Assembly: GCF_039962115.1 (NCBI RefSeq)
Contig: NZ_JAMPKJ010000059.1
Coordinates: 1 to 35,283, forward strand
Reading direction: 5' to 3'
Length of the DNA: 35,283 nucleotides
Source of the DNA: Funiculus sociatus GB2-C1
GTDB lineage: Bacteria > Cyanobacteriota > Cyanobacteriia > Cyanobacteriales > FACHB-T130
A model generated the notes under the pieces. That model was not told where the DNA came from. It was given only the letters and a program-made list of their open reading frames with translations, and searched no databases. The translations under genes and the position numbers were made by a program. Below are positions 26,129 through 33,203 of this stretch, piece after piece; positions within the stretch are counted from its first letter, which is position 1; each line of letters opens with the position of its first letter.

Positions 26129-26839
26129 TTATCTGCTAGCGATCGCTGCATCTAGTAGCGGTTGATTCTGAGATGCTACCTGTGACTTTACCCAATCAAA
26201 CCAAACGTCTAATCCCTCGCCTGTCTTCGCAGAAACGGGAATAATTGTGGCATAAGGATTCATCTGGCGGACATTAGCGGCAATCCGATTAATATCAACT
26301 TCCAGATAAGGAGCCAAATCCATTTTGGTAATCAGCAAGCAATCCGCCTCTTGAAACATTACTGGATACTTAAGCGGCTTATCTTCTCCTTCAGTAATAC
26401 TAAGCAGAGCAATCTTTGCGTGTTCTCCAACTTCAAATTCCGCAGGACAAACTAAATTGCCGACATTTTCCACCAGCACTAAATCGAAGTCTGAAGGGTT
26501 GTATTGATGTTCCAGTTGATGGATTCCCCCAGCGACCATTTTTGAATCTAAATGGCAGGAACGACCTGTATTAATTGCAAACACAGGTACTCCATACTGT
26601 CGCAACCTATCTGCATCTAATTCTGTAGTCATGTCGCCTTCTATTACGGCGATTTTTAACTTATCTTTCAAAGCAGCGAGAGTCTGTTCCAGCAGCACTG
26701 TTTTCCCAGCGCCGGGACTACTCATAATATTGAAACAAGTAATCCCCCACTTGTCGAAATGCGCCCGGTTATGTTCTGCTCCTTTCTGATTAGCATGGAG
26801 CAAGTTAATCCCTAATGCCGCGTCAAATGTTTGGTGCAT
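26129..26839 (-). CDS. ghaB: HypB-like Ni-insertion GTPase serving guanidine hydrolase (GhaB)
   Basis: 236 residues from the ATG at 26839; the frame is open 15 codons further up, but those lie inside the hypA-like gene and are not conserved. SIMIBI-class GTPase with P-loop SPGAGKT (41-47), Switch-type [33 protein letters not shown] (metal/dimer site with Cys), and the base motif ITKMDL. No His-rich N-terminus. HypB normally loads Ni into hydrogenase, but no hydrogenase gene is present; it overlaps the hypA-like gene by 17 bp and sits behind gdmH. In Synechocystis the equivalent pair (GhaA/GhaB) activates guanidine hydrolase (established knowledge, from memory). Confidence 0.88.
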   Translation of the reverse strand: MHQTFDAALGINLLHANQKGAEHNRAHFDKWGITCFNIMSSPGAGKTVLLEQTLAALKDKLKIAVIEGDMTTELDADRLRQYGVPVFAINTGRSCHLDSKMVAGGIHQLEHQYNPSDFDLVLVENVGNLVCPAEFEVGEHAKIALLSITEGEDKPLKYPVMFQEADCLLITKMDLAPYLEVDINRIAANVRQMNPYATIIPVSAKTGEGLDVWFDWVKSQVASQNQPLLDAAIASR

Positions 26840-27209
26840 AAGCTTCTTTATTTGCCTCGTCGAAACTATATTCAATTCGATCAATTTTCAATTCTCGTCC
26901 TGAGCGAATATCCTCCATCGGCGAGTGACACTGAGGACAAGAGTATTGCAACCCAATTTCAGGGTTATATTCCTGTTGGCAAGGATGACAGAAGGCAATT
27001 AAGGGCTTTTCTTGAATTACCAACTCAACTCCTTCTAAAAAAGTGTTGTGCGTCTGTACCTCAAAAGCAAATTGCAGACTTACAGGCTCCACGCAAGTGA
27101 ACTTACCAACAATCAGGTGAATTCGGGAAATTTGTGGGCGCTCAGGCTGGGATTGCCACCAGTCTTTTACTGTAAAAATGAGCGCCTTTGTCATGTCAGT
27201 TTCGTGCAA
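26823..27209 (-). CDS. ghaA: HypA-like nickel chaperone serving guanidine hydrolase (GhaA), TTG start
   Basis: 128 residues. The start is TTG at 27209: it alone gives MHE, whose His2 is the invariant Ni ligand of HypA, and GGAG lies about nine bases upstream. The next ATG would remove His2. Zinc site Cys74, Cys77, Cys91, Cys94 (CHPC...CPQC). The middle segment [17 protein letters not shown] is family-typical. It begins three bases after the gdmH stop and overlaps the hypB-like gene, so the three are tightly coupled. It should hand Ni to GdmH together with the HypB-like protein rather than to a hydrogenase. Confidence 0.9.
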   Translation of the reverse strand: MHETDMTKALIFTVKDWWQSQPERPQISRIHLIVGKFTCVEPVSLQFAFEVQTHNTFLEGVELVIQEKPLIAFCHPCQQEYNPEIGLQYSCPQCHSPMEDIRSGRELKIDRIEYSFDEANKEAYAPNI

Positions 27210-27212
27210 GGC

Positions 27213-28418
27213 TTATCTCCACTCTGCAACTAATTCTGGCTCAGCTTCTTCGTGAATGTAAGCTGGTTTTTCTTTTCTTGGTAGCTGACCTGAAACTACC
27301 AAATGTCCCATCGTGTCGCAAATTACACGAGCTGCCATTAATGCAGTCATATCGCTTATATCGTAGGGAGGAGAAACTTCCACAACTTCCAGTCCGCAGA
27401 TAGGTGCGCGTTGAACAATTTTGCCCAACATATAGAGAGCTTCACGGGGTAATAACCCGCCGGGTTCAGGCCATCCTGTTCCAGGTACGAAACCTGCATC
27501 AATGCAGTCAATATCAAAGCTGATATAAACGCAATCTGTGCCGTCTAATGCTCTTTCTAAAGCAAAGTCTACAGCGTAATCCAGACCCTTTTCTGTAATA
27601 TCTGTAACCGTCAGGATATTACTTGCTCGTTCTCGATAAAATTTCACGCCTTCACGCGGAACTTGCCAACCACCAATCCCCAATTGAACTAAGTTTTTTG
27701 GAGGTGCATTCTTGATGTTGGTGGCATGAAACCAGGGACAGGTGTGCATCCGTTCATCCAGGTCGGTTTCTTGGGTATCTACGTGGCGGTCAAAGTGAAT
27801 AATTCCCACTTTTTTGTCACCTAAGTGACGACATATTCCGCGCACTGTCGGATAACCAATGGAATGATCTCCGCCTAAAATTATCGGGAAGGCACCAGAA
27901 CTAAAGATATGAGCAATACCTTTAGAAATTTGGTCAAAGGACTTTTCGTTATTAGCAGGAATCGTGAAAATATCCCCAACATCGCACAGGGTGATTTGCT
28001 CTCGCAAATCTACGCCTAATTCAAAGCTATAGGGAGTATAAAGTGCGGAAATGCGCCGAATTCCTTGGGGGCCAAAACGAGTTCCTGGTCGATAGGTAGT
28101 ACCGGAATCATGAGGTACGCCGACAACCGCAACATTGTATTCTCCAACTTTTTTTACATCTTCTAAATAGGGCGCTTTTAAGAAGGTGTTAATCCCGGCG
28201 TAGTGGGGTAATTCGCCGCGTGAGAAAGTGGGAATGGAGCGATCGCGTATACTGTCTGCTCCTTCTAACCCTAAGTCTAATCCTCTGGAAACCTCCTGTT
28301 GCCAACCAGTCAAAGGCAGTCGCGCTTCTTTTTCCAAAGCTCGTTCAGCTTCACTAGGAGGCTCTTGGGAGTGAGAATCTAAACTCTCAGAAAGGGGGCG
28401 ATCGCGTTCTTCAGTCAT
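27213..28418 (-). CDS. gdmH: Ni-dependent guanidine hydrolase (ureohydrolase family)
   Basis: 401 residues from the ATG at 28418, which follows TTAGGA; a TTG at 28451 extends the frame but lacks a suitable site. It hydrolyses guanidine to ammonia and urea. Ureohydrolase fold with all six metal ligands: His185 (GGDHS), Asp210, His212, Asp214 (FDRHVD), Asp302 and Asp304 (SFDID). Arg in FDRHVD, where agmatinases and arginases have FDAH or similar, plus the long N-terminal extension (about 90 residues), matches Sll1077-type GdmH (from memory) rather than agmatinase. A guanidine-I riboswitch in front and Ni chaperones behind make the assignment strong. Confidence 0.92.
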   Translation of the reverse strand: MTEERDRPLSESLDSHSQEPPSEAERALEKEARLPLTGWQQEVSRGLDLGLEGADSIRDRSIPTFSRGELPHYAGINTFLKAPYLEDVKKVGEYNVAVVGVPHDSGTTYRPGTRFGPQGIRRISALYTPYSFELGVDLREQITLCDVGDIFTIPANNEKSFDQISKGIAHIFSSGAFPIILGGDHSIGYPTVRGICRHLGDKKVGIIHFDRHVDTQETDLDERMHTCPWFHATNIKNAPPKNLVQLGIGGWQVPREGVKFYRERASNILTVTDITEKGLDYAVDFALERALDGTDCVYISFDIDCIDAGFVPGTGWPEPGGLLPREALYMLGKIVQRAPICGLEVVEVSPPYDISDMTALMAARVICDTMGHLVVSGQLPRKEKPAYIHEEAEPELVAEWR

Positions 28419-28464
28419 CTTGCAAAATCCTAAAAATTGTTCAATCCCCAACGATTACAATATC

Positions 28465-28502
28465 AAAGCCCAGGAAAGCACTAACAGTTAGGTAACTGTT
28501 AG
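28465..28502 (-). promoter_or_regulatory. Expression platform of the guanidine riboswitch
   Basis: Minus strand, just after the aptamer. A 10-bp palindrome (CTAACAGTTA and its complement, 28481-28502) is followed by CTTTCCTGGGCTTT (28478-28465). The latter can pair over 14 positions, two of them G-U, with the aptamer's own 3' end AAAGCCCGGGAGAG (28520-28507). The alternative helix and the ligand-bound aptamer are mutually exclusive. There is no U-tract after it, so control may be by blocking translation or by a non-classical terminator. Confidence 0.6.
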
Positions 28503-28503
28503 A

Positions 28504-28618
28504 TGTCTCTCCCGGGCTTTTTTCCCGCCGTGTCATCAGCTAATCCGATCAAGCTGATTAGCTTCTCTTGGACCAGTCGTTTAAACCCTCAGATTCAAAC
28601 CGGAACCCTAGAAGCTAT
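28504..28618 (-). ncRNA. Guanidine-I (ykkC class) riboswitch aptamer
   Basis: On the minus strand the conserved blocks occur in the right order: CTAGGGTTCCG (28611-28601), ACTGGTCC-AAGAG (from about 28577), ACACGGCGGGA (28533-28523) and AAAGCCCGGGAGA (28520-28508). A variable stem GCTAATC/GATTAGC lies between blocks two and three. These match the guanidine-I consensus as I know it. It lies about 90 nt before the gdmH start codon. It should turn the operon on when guanidine binds. End points are approximate. Confidence 0.95.
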
Positions 28619-28832
28619 GATTTTTTCTAGCAGATATTAGCAATAGTTTTTGGGGATCGCTTTTTAAAGCTTAGATATATGTTTATCAACAAATGCACCC
28701 AATAAATGTATTAAAAGCTACAATTTATCTTGTTTCCCAGTCTGGAAGGTTGCCTGCATAATGGAAGCGATCGCTATCTTGATCACAATAACTTGAGTAG
28801 GGACGCGGAACGGGCGCGCCCCTATAATCTAA
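28619..28832 (-). promoter_or_regulatory. Promoter region of the guanidine operon with NtcA-type box
   Basis: About 210 bp between the aptamer and the DUF3370 gene upstream. It contains GTA-N8-TAC at 28708-28721, an exact match to the NtcA consensus. About 22 bases further toward the operon is TAAACA and at 28 bases TATATC, possible but imperfect -10 elements. A near-palindromic GGGGCGCGCCCG lies at 28814-28825. Confidence 0.55.
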
Positions 28833-30263
28833 CTAAATTAAACGCCCAATTCCATACAACATGGGTATCGCGCTTAAAAATGCGATCGCGCCTAAATTAG
28901 CCGAGTTAGTGTCTAAAGTTCTCACAGTCAACGCCTGCGGCGCGGTGGCATCAGGAGGATAAATTAAATCAACTTGTACCTGTCGCCGAGTTTTCGGTGC
29001 CATTCTCAACGTTAGCAATGGGTCTAAAACCTGACCTGTTCTGTGCCACAAATGCACGTAGCGAGTCTGAGGCTTACCTTGGTCGTCGTTGTAACGCAAC
29101 CGCACTGTTCCTCGGAAAATTGGGAAATCTTGGGGCGGTTTTCGGAAGCGTAACCCACCTTTACTCAACTTATCTTCCTTCAATGGCGTTTCCAGAGTCA
29201 CGCTAACAGTTTCAGGTTTATTCGTAGAGTTCATTAAAGGTAAGCTGAGGTTGTATTCTACTCCATAGTTACCATGCGCTTCGTAAGCTGTATCGGGATA
29301 GCGTACCAGCATTTTTGCTGTTTGCACTTGACCCGTCCCTAGAGTTCCTAGTTTCAAGCTGCTGATAGGATAAGAAATGGCTTTACCTGATTCGGGAATT
29401 GTTAAATGCTGGGCATTTGGTTTATCCACCAGTCGCGCTTTCCATGCAGAACCTGCCGATACTCCCGCCACGCGACTATAGATAAATTTTCCTGTAGTTT
29501 GTTGTGGAGGACTCGGCGGTGTATCGCGGGGCCCTGCTAAACCGCCAGTATTTAGTAAAGCTTCCCATTCTAGTTGATTAGGTGCGCGATCGCTACCATC
29601 AGCATTTTTCTTAGCATACATTGCTAAACTGGCTGCATAAACCGTGCCATTACTGCGTAAGCGCATCAACGTTGAACGCCCATTTATCGGCTTTTCTAAA
29701 TCCCGCACCGGAATCGGATGATTCATTAACATCCGGCTTCCCCCTGGTGGAATCGCTAACTGCGCAGGAATATCAGCCTGACGAATCCCCCGCAGGACAT
29801 CATTCACAGCGCGATCGCCATGTCCTGAGTATACGTCACCTTTAGGATTTTCCACATAAGTTGGCAAGGTGACATAAGGCGCATTTTGCATTAGCTGACT
29901 TGCCGCTTGCAATACTTGCACCCTTACAACTTTTTTAGTTGGATTATGCAAAATCACTCCTATATAAAGCGTCTGCAAATCCTTGGGAGTGTGGCTAAAA
30001 TGGTGGGCAAATAAATCAAATCTCCCCTGAAAAGGAAAATTAAGATGAGCCCCTGGCACCTTTTTACCTGTAGGAGGAAAGGTAGAGAGTAAAATCCCCT
30101 CAAGTTTTACCCATTCTGGACTATTGCTGTTAAACATCGGCACGTTATCCAGCTGTCCAGGTAAAGGCAGAACTGGCTGGGGTTGCACGATTTCTTGGGG
30201 TGCTGGCTTAGGTGGTGGCGGCGGTGTTTGAGCAAGGGGTAAAATCGATAATAACGGCAGCAT
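28833..30263 (-). CDS. DUF3370-family secreted protein (copy 2)
   Basis: 476 residues from the ATG at 30263 (MLPLLSILPLAQTPPPP); a TTG three codons earlier is possible. Short hydrophobic leader, Pro-rich linker, DUF3370 body aligned along nearly its full length with the copy at 13210 (VFNSNSPE/MFNSNSPE, LLSTFPPTGK, NGRSTLMRL, PDTAYxAHGNYG), more than half the residues matching by eye. Copy 2 ends with a hydrophobic segment (LGAIAFLSAIPMLYGIG) that copy 1 lacks, perhaps a membrane tail. Function unknown. It ends about 215 bp before the guanidine aptamer and shares its strand, but is probably a separate unit. Confidence 0.9.
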   Translation of the reverse strand: MLPLLSILPLAQTPPPPPKPAPQEIVQPQPVLPLPGQLDNVPMFNSNSPEWVKLEGILLSTFPPTGKKVPGAHLNFPFQGRFDLFAHHFSHTPKDLQTLYIGVILHNPTKKVVRVQVLQAASQLMQNAPYVTLPTYVENPKGDVYSGHGDRAVNDVLRGIRQADIPAQLAIPPGGSRMLMNHPIPVRDLEKPINGRSTLMRLRSNGTVYAASLAMYAKKNADGSDRAPNQLEWEALLNTGGLAGPRDTPPSPPQQTTGKFIYSRVAGVSAGSAWKARLVDKPNAQHLTIPESGKAISYPISSLKLGTLGTGQVQTAKMLVRYPDTAYEAHGNYGVEYNLSLPLMNSTNKPETVSVTLETPLKEDKLSKGGLRFRKPPQDFPIFRGTVRLRYNDDQGKPQTRYVHLWHRTGQVLDPLLTLRMAPKTRRQVQVDLIYPPDATAPQALTVRTLDTNSANLGAIAFLSAIPMLYGIGRLI

Positions 30264-30304
30264 AGGATGCAAGATTATAGATAAACGCTAAGACTCTATG
30301 AGTC

Positions 30305-30817
30305 TCATAAAAGTGCCATGCTTTTAATAACTACTAAAAAATCTGCCATAATACCAGATAAATTATCTGGGGTCAAAACCGGAACGTGAACGAAAACGCA
30401 GCGGCTATTAAGTTGGCGTTCTTGTAAATATTCCAATACTGAATAATATAGTCCCTCGCAGACAAATTTTCCGGCATCGTGGCTGATATCAGTTGCCGCA
30501 CAACCTGCTAATATTTTCTCTAAATTGACTGGTGTCAACAATCGGTTATCTCCACAATTCGCGCAAGATTCGACGCTTAATTGGTTTCTCCCCTCTGCCA
30601 TGCCGCAGCAGATAATCACATCGGCTTGCAATTCGTTGATTTTGGCAATGACGCGATCGCTTGCTTGGGCAACATCAACTGGTAGCTGCCTTAAAAAATT
30701 CAAAGACAGCGGGGAAAGCTCACTTTTGGCAACTTCTAACAATAAATCATCCGAAGAATTGGATTTTTGGTGAGGTAGCCAAGTGTCAAAGGAGGTCAAT
30801 AAGATAATTTTACTCAT
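30305..30817 (-). CDS. Pyroglutamyl-peptidase I-like protein (peptidase C15)
   Basis: 170 residues. The C15 catalytic triad is in place: Glu83 (LSVESCA), Cys120 (DAGKFVCEGLYYSVL) and His144 (VFVHVPV). The N-terminal loop TSFDTWLPHQKSNSS replaces the usual FGGxxxNPS, and the protein is about 40 residues shorter than typical enzymes, so substrate preference may differ. It would remove N-terminal pyroglutamate from peptides in the cytosol. It is divergent from hisH; 42 bp separate it from the DUF3370 gene downstream on the same strand. Confidence 0.82.
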   Translation of the reverse strand: MSKIILLTSFDTWLPHQKSNSSDDLLLEVAKSELSPLSLNFLRQLPVDVAQASDRVIAKINELQADVIICCGMAEGRNQLSVESCANCGDNRLLTPVNLEKILAGCAATDISHDAGKFVCEGLYYSVLEYLQERQLNSRCVFVHVPVLTPDNLSGIMADFLVVIKSMALL

Positions 30818-30846
30818 TGGATATTTAGGAAACTGTAACTATTAAT

Positions 30847-30860
30847 AAAAGGATCCTTTT
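30847..30860. repeat. 14-bp palindrome AAAAGGATCCTTTT
   Basis: A perfect palindrome followed on the plus strand by more T residues. It lies 30 bp upstream of the C15-peptidase start, in the divergent region shared with hisH. It may be a leader hairpin or operator for the peptidase gene. Confidence 0.35.
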
Positions 30861-30885
30861 TTTTTGGAAATTGTTATTTTATATA

Positions 30886-30914
30886 TTGACTTTAGTAGGA
30901 GGTTGTTATATTAT
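30886..30914 (+). promoter_or_regulatory. Candidate sigma-70-type promoter for hisH
   Basis: TTGACT (30886-30891) and TATTAT (30909-30914) with 17-bp spacing, a good consensus match about 100 bp upstream of the hisH ATG. The 28-bp palindrome at 30952-30979 lies about 30-60 bp downstream of it, in the probable leader. Confidence 0.5.
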
Positions 30915-30951
30915 AAATATTAAAAACATACAGAGATAACGTTCTCTTATG

Positions 30952-30979
30952 GCATCAACGTACAATTGTACGTTGATGC
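30952..30979. promoter_or_regulatory. 28-bp perfect palindrome upstream of hisH
   Basis: The half-site GCATCAACGTACAA is followed immediately by its reverse complement, centred between 30965 and 30966. The core CGTAC-AATT-GTACG resembles the cyanobacterial LexA box (RGTACNNNDGTWCB, from memory) except for the first base. No T-run follows on either strand, so a simple terminator is unlikely. It is a candidate operator for hisH or a structured leader. Confidence 0.6.
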
Positions 30980-31013
30980 GGAAAAAATAAAAAATTCAGT
31001 TATAAGATCGAGC

Positions 31014-31649
31014 ATGACAGTCATTGCAGTTATAGACTACGACATGGGGAATCTGCACTCTGCCTGTAAGGGGTTGGAGAAAGCAGGCGCGATCGCGAAA
31101 ATTACCGATTCACCGTCAGATATTGAACGGGCGGATGCGGTGGTACTGCCTGGGGTAGGATCTTTTGACCCAGCAGTGCAACAATTGAGATCGCGTCACC
31201 TAGTAGAACCGATAAAAAACGCGATCGCTTCCGGGAAACCCTTCTTAGGCATCTGTCTGGGTCTGCAAATTCTCTTCGATGGGAGTGAAGAAGGCAAAGA
31301 ACCCGGTTTAGGAATTGTCCCCGGTGTTGTGCGAAGATTTAGCTCAGAACCAGGATTAACAATTCCCCACATGGGCTGGAACACTCTGGAAATTACCCAG
31401 CCAAATGCCGAACTGTGGCGACAATTACCAGAACAGGCTTGGGTGTACTTTGTCCATTCCTACTACGTCGATCCAGTTGACCCGAAAATCAGGGCGGCAA
31501 CCATCACCCACGGTAGTCAAACGGTAACAGCTGCGATCGCTCGTGACAACTTGATGGCTGTCCAATTCCACCCCGAAAAATCTTCCACCAGCGGACTACA
31601 AATTTTATCCAACTTCGTCGCCCAAGTACAGGCGAAAGTGCCAGCATAA
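31014..31649 (+). CDS. hisH: Imidazole glycerol phosphate synthase, glutamine amidotransferase subunit
   Basis: 211 residues from the ATG at 31014; the frame is open to a TTG at 30966, which would put a non-conserved 16-residue tail in front and would overlap the palindrome, so it is not preferred. Class-I glutaminase triad: Cys81 (GICLGLQ), His186 and Glu188 (QFHPEKS). The start TVIAVIDYDMGNLHS and PHMGWNTLE are typical of HisH. It delivers ammonia to HisF to form IGP and AICAR in histidine synthesis. hisF is not in the window, so the pair is split, as is common in cyanobacteria. Confidence 0.97.
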   Translation: MTVIAVIDYDMGNLHSACKGLEKAGAIAKITDSPSDIERADAVVLPGVGSFDPAVQQLRSRHLVEPIKNAIASGKPFLGICLGLQILFDGSEEGKEPGLGIVPGVVRRFSSEPGLTIPHMGWNTLEITQPNAELWRQLPEQAWVYFVHSYYVDPVDPKIRAATITHGSQTVTAAIARDNLMAVQFHPEKSSTSGLQILSNFVAQVQAKVPA

Positions 31650-31716
31650 AAGATTTTTGGGTACACTCCCAATATTTCTTGGCTAAAAGATCCCGCCCTT
31701 AAAAAATGATGAGAAA

Positions 31717-31753
31717 AGCCCCCCTTGAAAAGGGGGTTGGGGGATCAAGCCTT
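31717..31753. repeat. Dispersed C/G-run hairpin repeat
   Basis: CCCCCTT (31720-31726), a GAA loop and AAGGGGG (31730-31736), followed by TTGGGGGATC. The same words occur, rearranged, in the hairpin at 8907-8954 (GATCCCCCCTTG...CAAGGGGGGATC). It probably belongs to one repeat family and may end hisH transcription. Confidence 0.6.
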
Positions 31754-31833
31754 AACCGATTCTTATCTTCCCTCCCTTGTCCTTAGCGTCTAAGCGCTAA
31801 CGCGCAGCCTTCGCCAACGCGGTTTTTCTCACA

Positions 31834-32388
31834 ATGACCCTAAGAATTTACGGCAATCGCCAACTCAAAACCTTACCCGGTCAAGAAACCCGACCAACAC
31901 TAGGACGAGTGCGCGAAGCAGTGTTTAATATTTGGCAGGGCAGCATCAACGGCTGTCGGTGGCTGGACTTGTGCGCTGGTAGCGGATCGATGGGCGCAGA
32001 GGCATTGTGTCGCGGTGCCAACTGCGTAGTCGGAATAGAAAAATGGGGTAAAGCTTGCGCCATCGTACAGCAAAACTGGCAGCAAGTCGCTCAAAGCGAG
32101 CAAAAATTTCAAGTGCTGCGGGGAGATGTAGTAGGGCAATTGCCAACACTTGCTGGTCAGCAGTTTGACCGGATATACTTCGATCCGCCCTACGCCAGTG
32201 GACTGTATCAGCCAGTATTGGAAGCGATCGCGCATTACCAAATATTAGCTCCCACTGGTGAAATGGCAGTAGAACACAGCCCCAACAACTGGACAGTTGA
32301 ACCCGTTCCCACCCTGGAAATCTGTCGCCAAAAGGTTTATGGCAACACAGCCCTCACCTTCTTCAGAGTTATGAGTGCTGAGTGCTGA
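31834..32388 (+). CDS. rsmD: 16S rRNA (guanine966-N2)-methyltransferase
   Basis: 184 residues. SAM-dependent Rossmann methyltransferase with motif I DLCAGSGSMGAEAL (45-58) and the N-methylation motif DPPY (117-120). The opener MTLRIYGNRQLKTLPGQETRPTLGRVREAVFN matches RsmD, which methylates G966 of 16S rRNA in the assembling 30S subunit. Length is normal. The last codons (VMSAEC) are written in GAGTGCT heptamers that form the 5' arm of the downstream hairpin, so the tail was probably shaped by a repeat. Confidence 0.94.
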   Translation: MTLRIYGNRQLKTLPGQETRPTLGRVREAVFNIWQGSINGCRWLDLCAGSGSMGAEALCRGANCVVGIEKWGKACAIVQQNWQQVAQSEQKFQVLRGDVVGQLPTLAGQQFDRIYFDPPYASGLYQPVLEAIAHYQILAPTGEMAVEHSPNNWTVEPVPTLEICRQKVYGNTALTFFRVMSAEC

Positions 32389-32415
32389 GGCGAGGAATAA
32401 AGCACTCAGCACTCA
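32372..32415. terminator. Heptamer hairpin between rsmD and petG
   Basis: TGAGTGCTGAGTGCT (32372-32386) pairs perfectly over 15 bp with 32401-32415 around a 14-nt loop. The arms are tandem GAGTGCT heptamers (STRR type). The 5' arm overlaps the end of rsmD and the 3' side is followed by ACACTTTTT on the plus strand, so it can end rsmD transcription; it is also in place for petG from the other side. Confidence 0.7.
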
Positions 32416-32424
32416 ACACTTTTT

Positions 32425-32538
32425 CTACAAGCCTAGGTCATTACCGCGCTTGTACTGCATATAAGCAGCGAAAAACAGCCCAGCGAGGGTGACAAGGATT
32501 AAGCCCATCACAATTCCTGAAAGCAGAGGTTCGATCAC
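32425..32538 (-). CDS. petG: Cytochrome b6f complex subunit PetG
   Basis: 37 residues from a GTG at 32538, preceded by AAGGAGAAC at proper spacing. The translation starts [18 protein letters not shown] and ends [12 protein letters not shown]. It is a single transmembrane helix followed by the conserved Lys-Arg-Gly tail, the classic PetG. It is needed for stability of the b6f complex in the thylakoid membrane. It is convergent with rsmD and divergent from the cytochrome c gene at 32860, another electron-transfer gene. Confidence 0.96.
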   Translation of the reverse strand: MIEPLLSGIVMGLILVTLAGLFFAAYMQYKRGNDLGL

Positions 32539-32859
32539 GTCAGTTCTCCTTTGTTAAAGTTTTTTGTCTGTTTCTCATCCTACAAGGTACAGACAAATAA
32601 AGGGTAAGGCTGGCACCAGAGAATTTCACAGCATCTCATCCCTTGCGGCGTAAAGCTACGCAAAATTACGCTTGCCTGGATTAAGAGAAAAATTTAAGCT
32701 ATGTATATAAATTGAAACGTTTCTCGATACACTAGCACACATATCGATATACTCGGTCATTACACACTAATCACCCTCTCCCCCTGATAAAAAACTCTGT
32801 TTGTACATCTTCGCCTTAAGAAACCATTGGATAACCAGTACACTCTACGAGAAACCTTG
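32539..32859. promoter_or_regulatory. Divergent intergenic region petG / cytochrome c
   Basis: 321 bp without a gene. It must contain both promoters. Short palindromes GAAACGTTTC (32714-32723) and ATATCGATAT (32741-32750) are seen, but no recognisable regulator consensus. Nothing else was found. Confidence 0.4.
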
Positions 32860-33201
32860 ATGCAGCGCTTAAGCTTGACAGCTTTGGCGTTTGTGCTGGT
32901 ACTCCTGTTATCAGTTGTCAGCTTTCACCTGTGGCGCGTCTCCGATCCTTATGTAAAGACTGTTTTATCCTTAAACGGCGATGTAGTGCAGGGACACGCC
33001 ATCTTTCAAATGAACTGCGCTGGCTGTCATGGATTGGAAGCGCAAGGTCGGGTGGGCCCCAGTCTGGAAGACATCTCAAAGCGGAAGTCTCGCGTCAGAA
33101 TAATTCACCAAGTCATCAGTGGCGATACCCCACCCATGCCGCAGTTCCAGCCTAGCACCAAAGAAATGGCAGATTTACTGCGCTATTTGGAACAACTGTG
33201 A
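32860..33201 (+). CDS. cytM: Membrane-anchored monohaem cytochrome c, CytM-like
   Basis: 113 residues from the ATG at 32860; a TTG at 32827 would extend it by 11 unconserved residues. One N-terminal hydrophobic segment (about 4-25) is either an uncleaved anchor or a signal, then a small class-I cytochrome c: CAGCH haem site (Cys53, Cys56, His57), axial Met93 in TPPMPQF, and C-terminal helix MADLLRYLEQL. Size and the DPYVKTVLSLNGD linker fit cyanobacterial cytochrome cM, implicated in regulating photosynthesis and respiration. Position opposite petG supports an electron-transport role. Confidence 0.8.
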   Translation: MQRLSLTALAFVLVLLLSVVSFHLWRVSDPYVKTVLSLNGDVVQGHAIFQMNCAGCHGLEAQGRVGPSLEDISKRKSRVRIIHQVISGDTPPMPQFQPSTKEMADLLRYLEQL

Positions 33202-33203
33202 TT

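Noticed and set aside
26129-27209. hypA/hypB as hydrogenase maturation genes
   Set aside because: No hydrogenase or other hyp gene is in the window; both are tightly coupled to gdmH, as in the known guanidine system.
27213-28418. Agmatinase or arginase annotation for the ureohydrolase
   Set aside because: The fold fits, but FDRHVD, the long N-terminal extension, the guanidine-I aptamer upstream and the Ni chaperones downstream favour guanidine hydrolase.
30952-30979. Palindrome as a Rho-independent terminator
   Set aside because: No T-run follows on either strand and it lies between a promoter and its gene.
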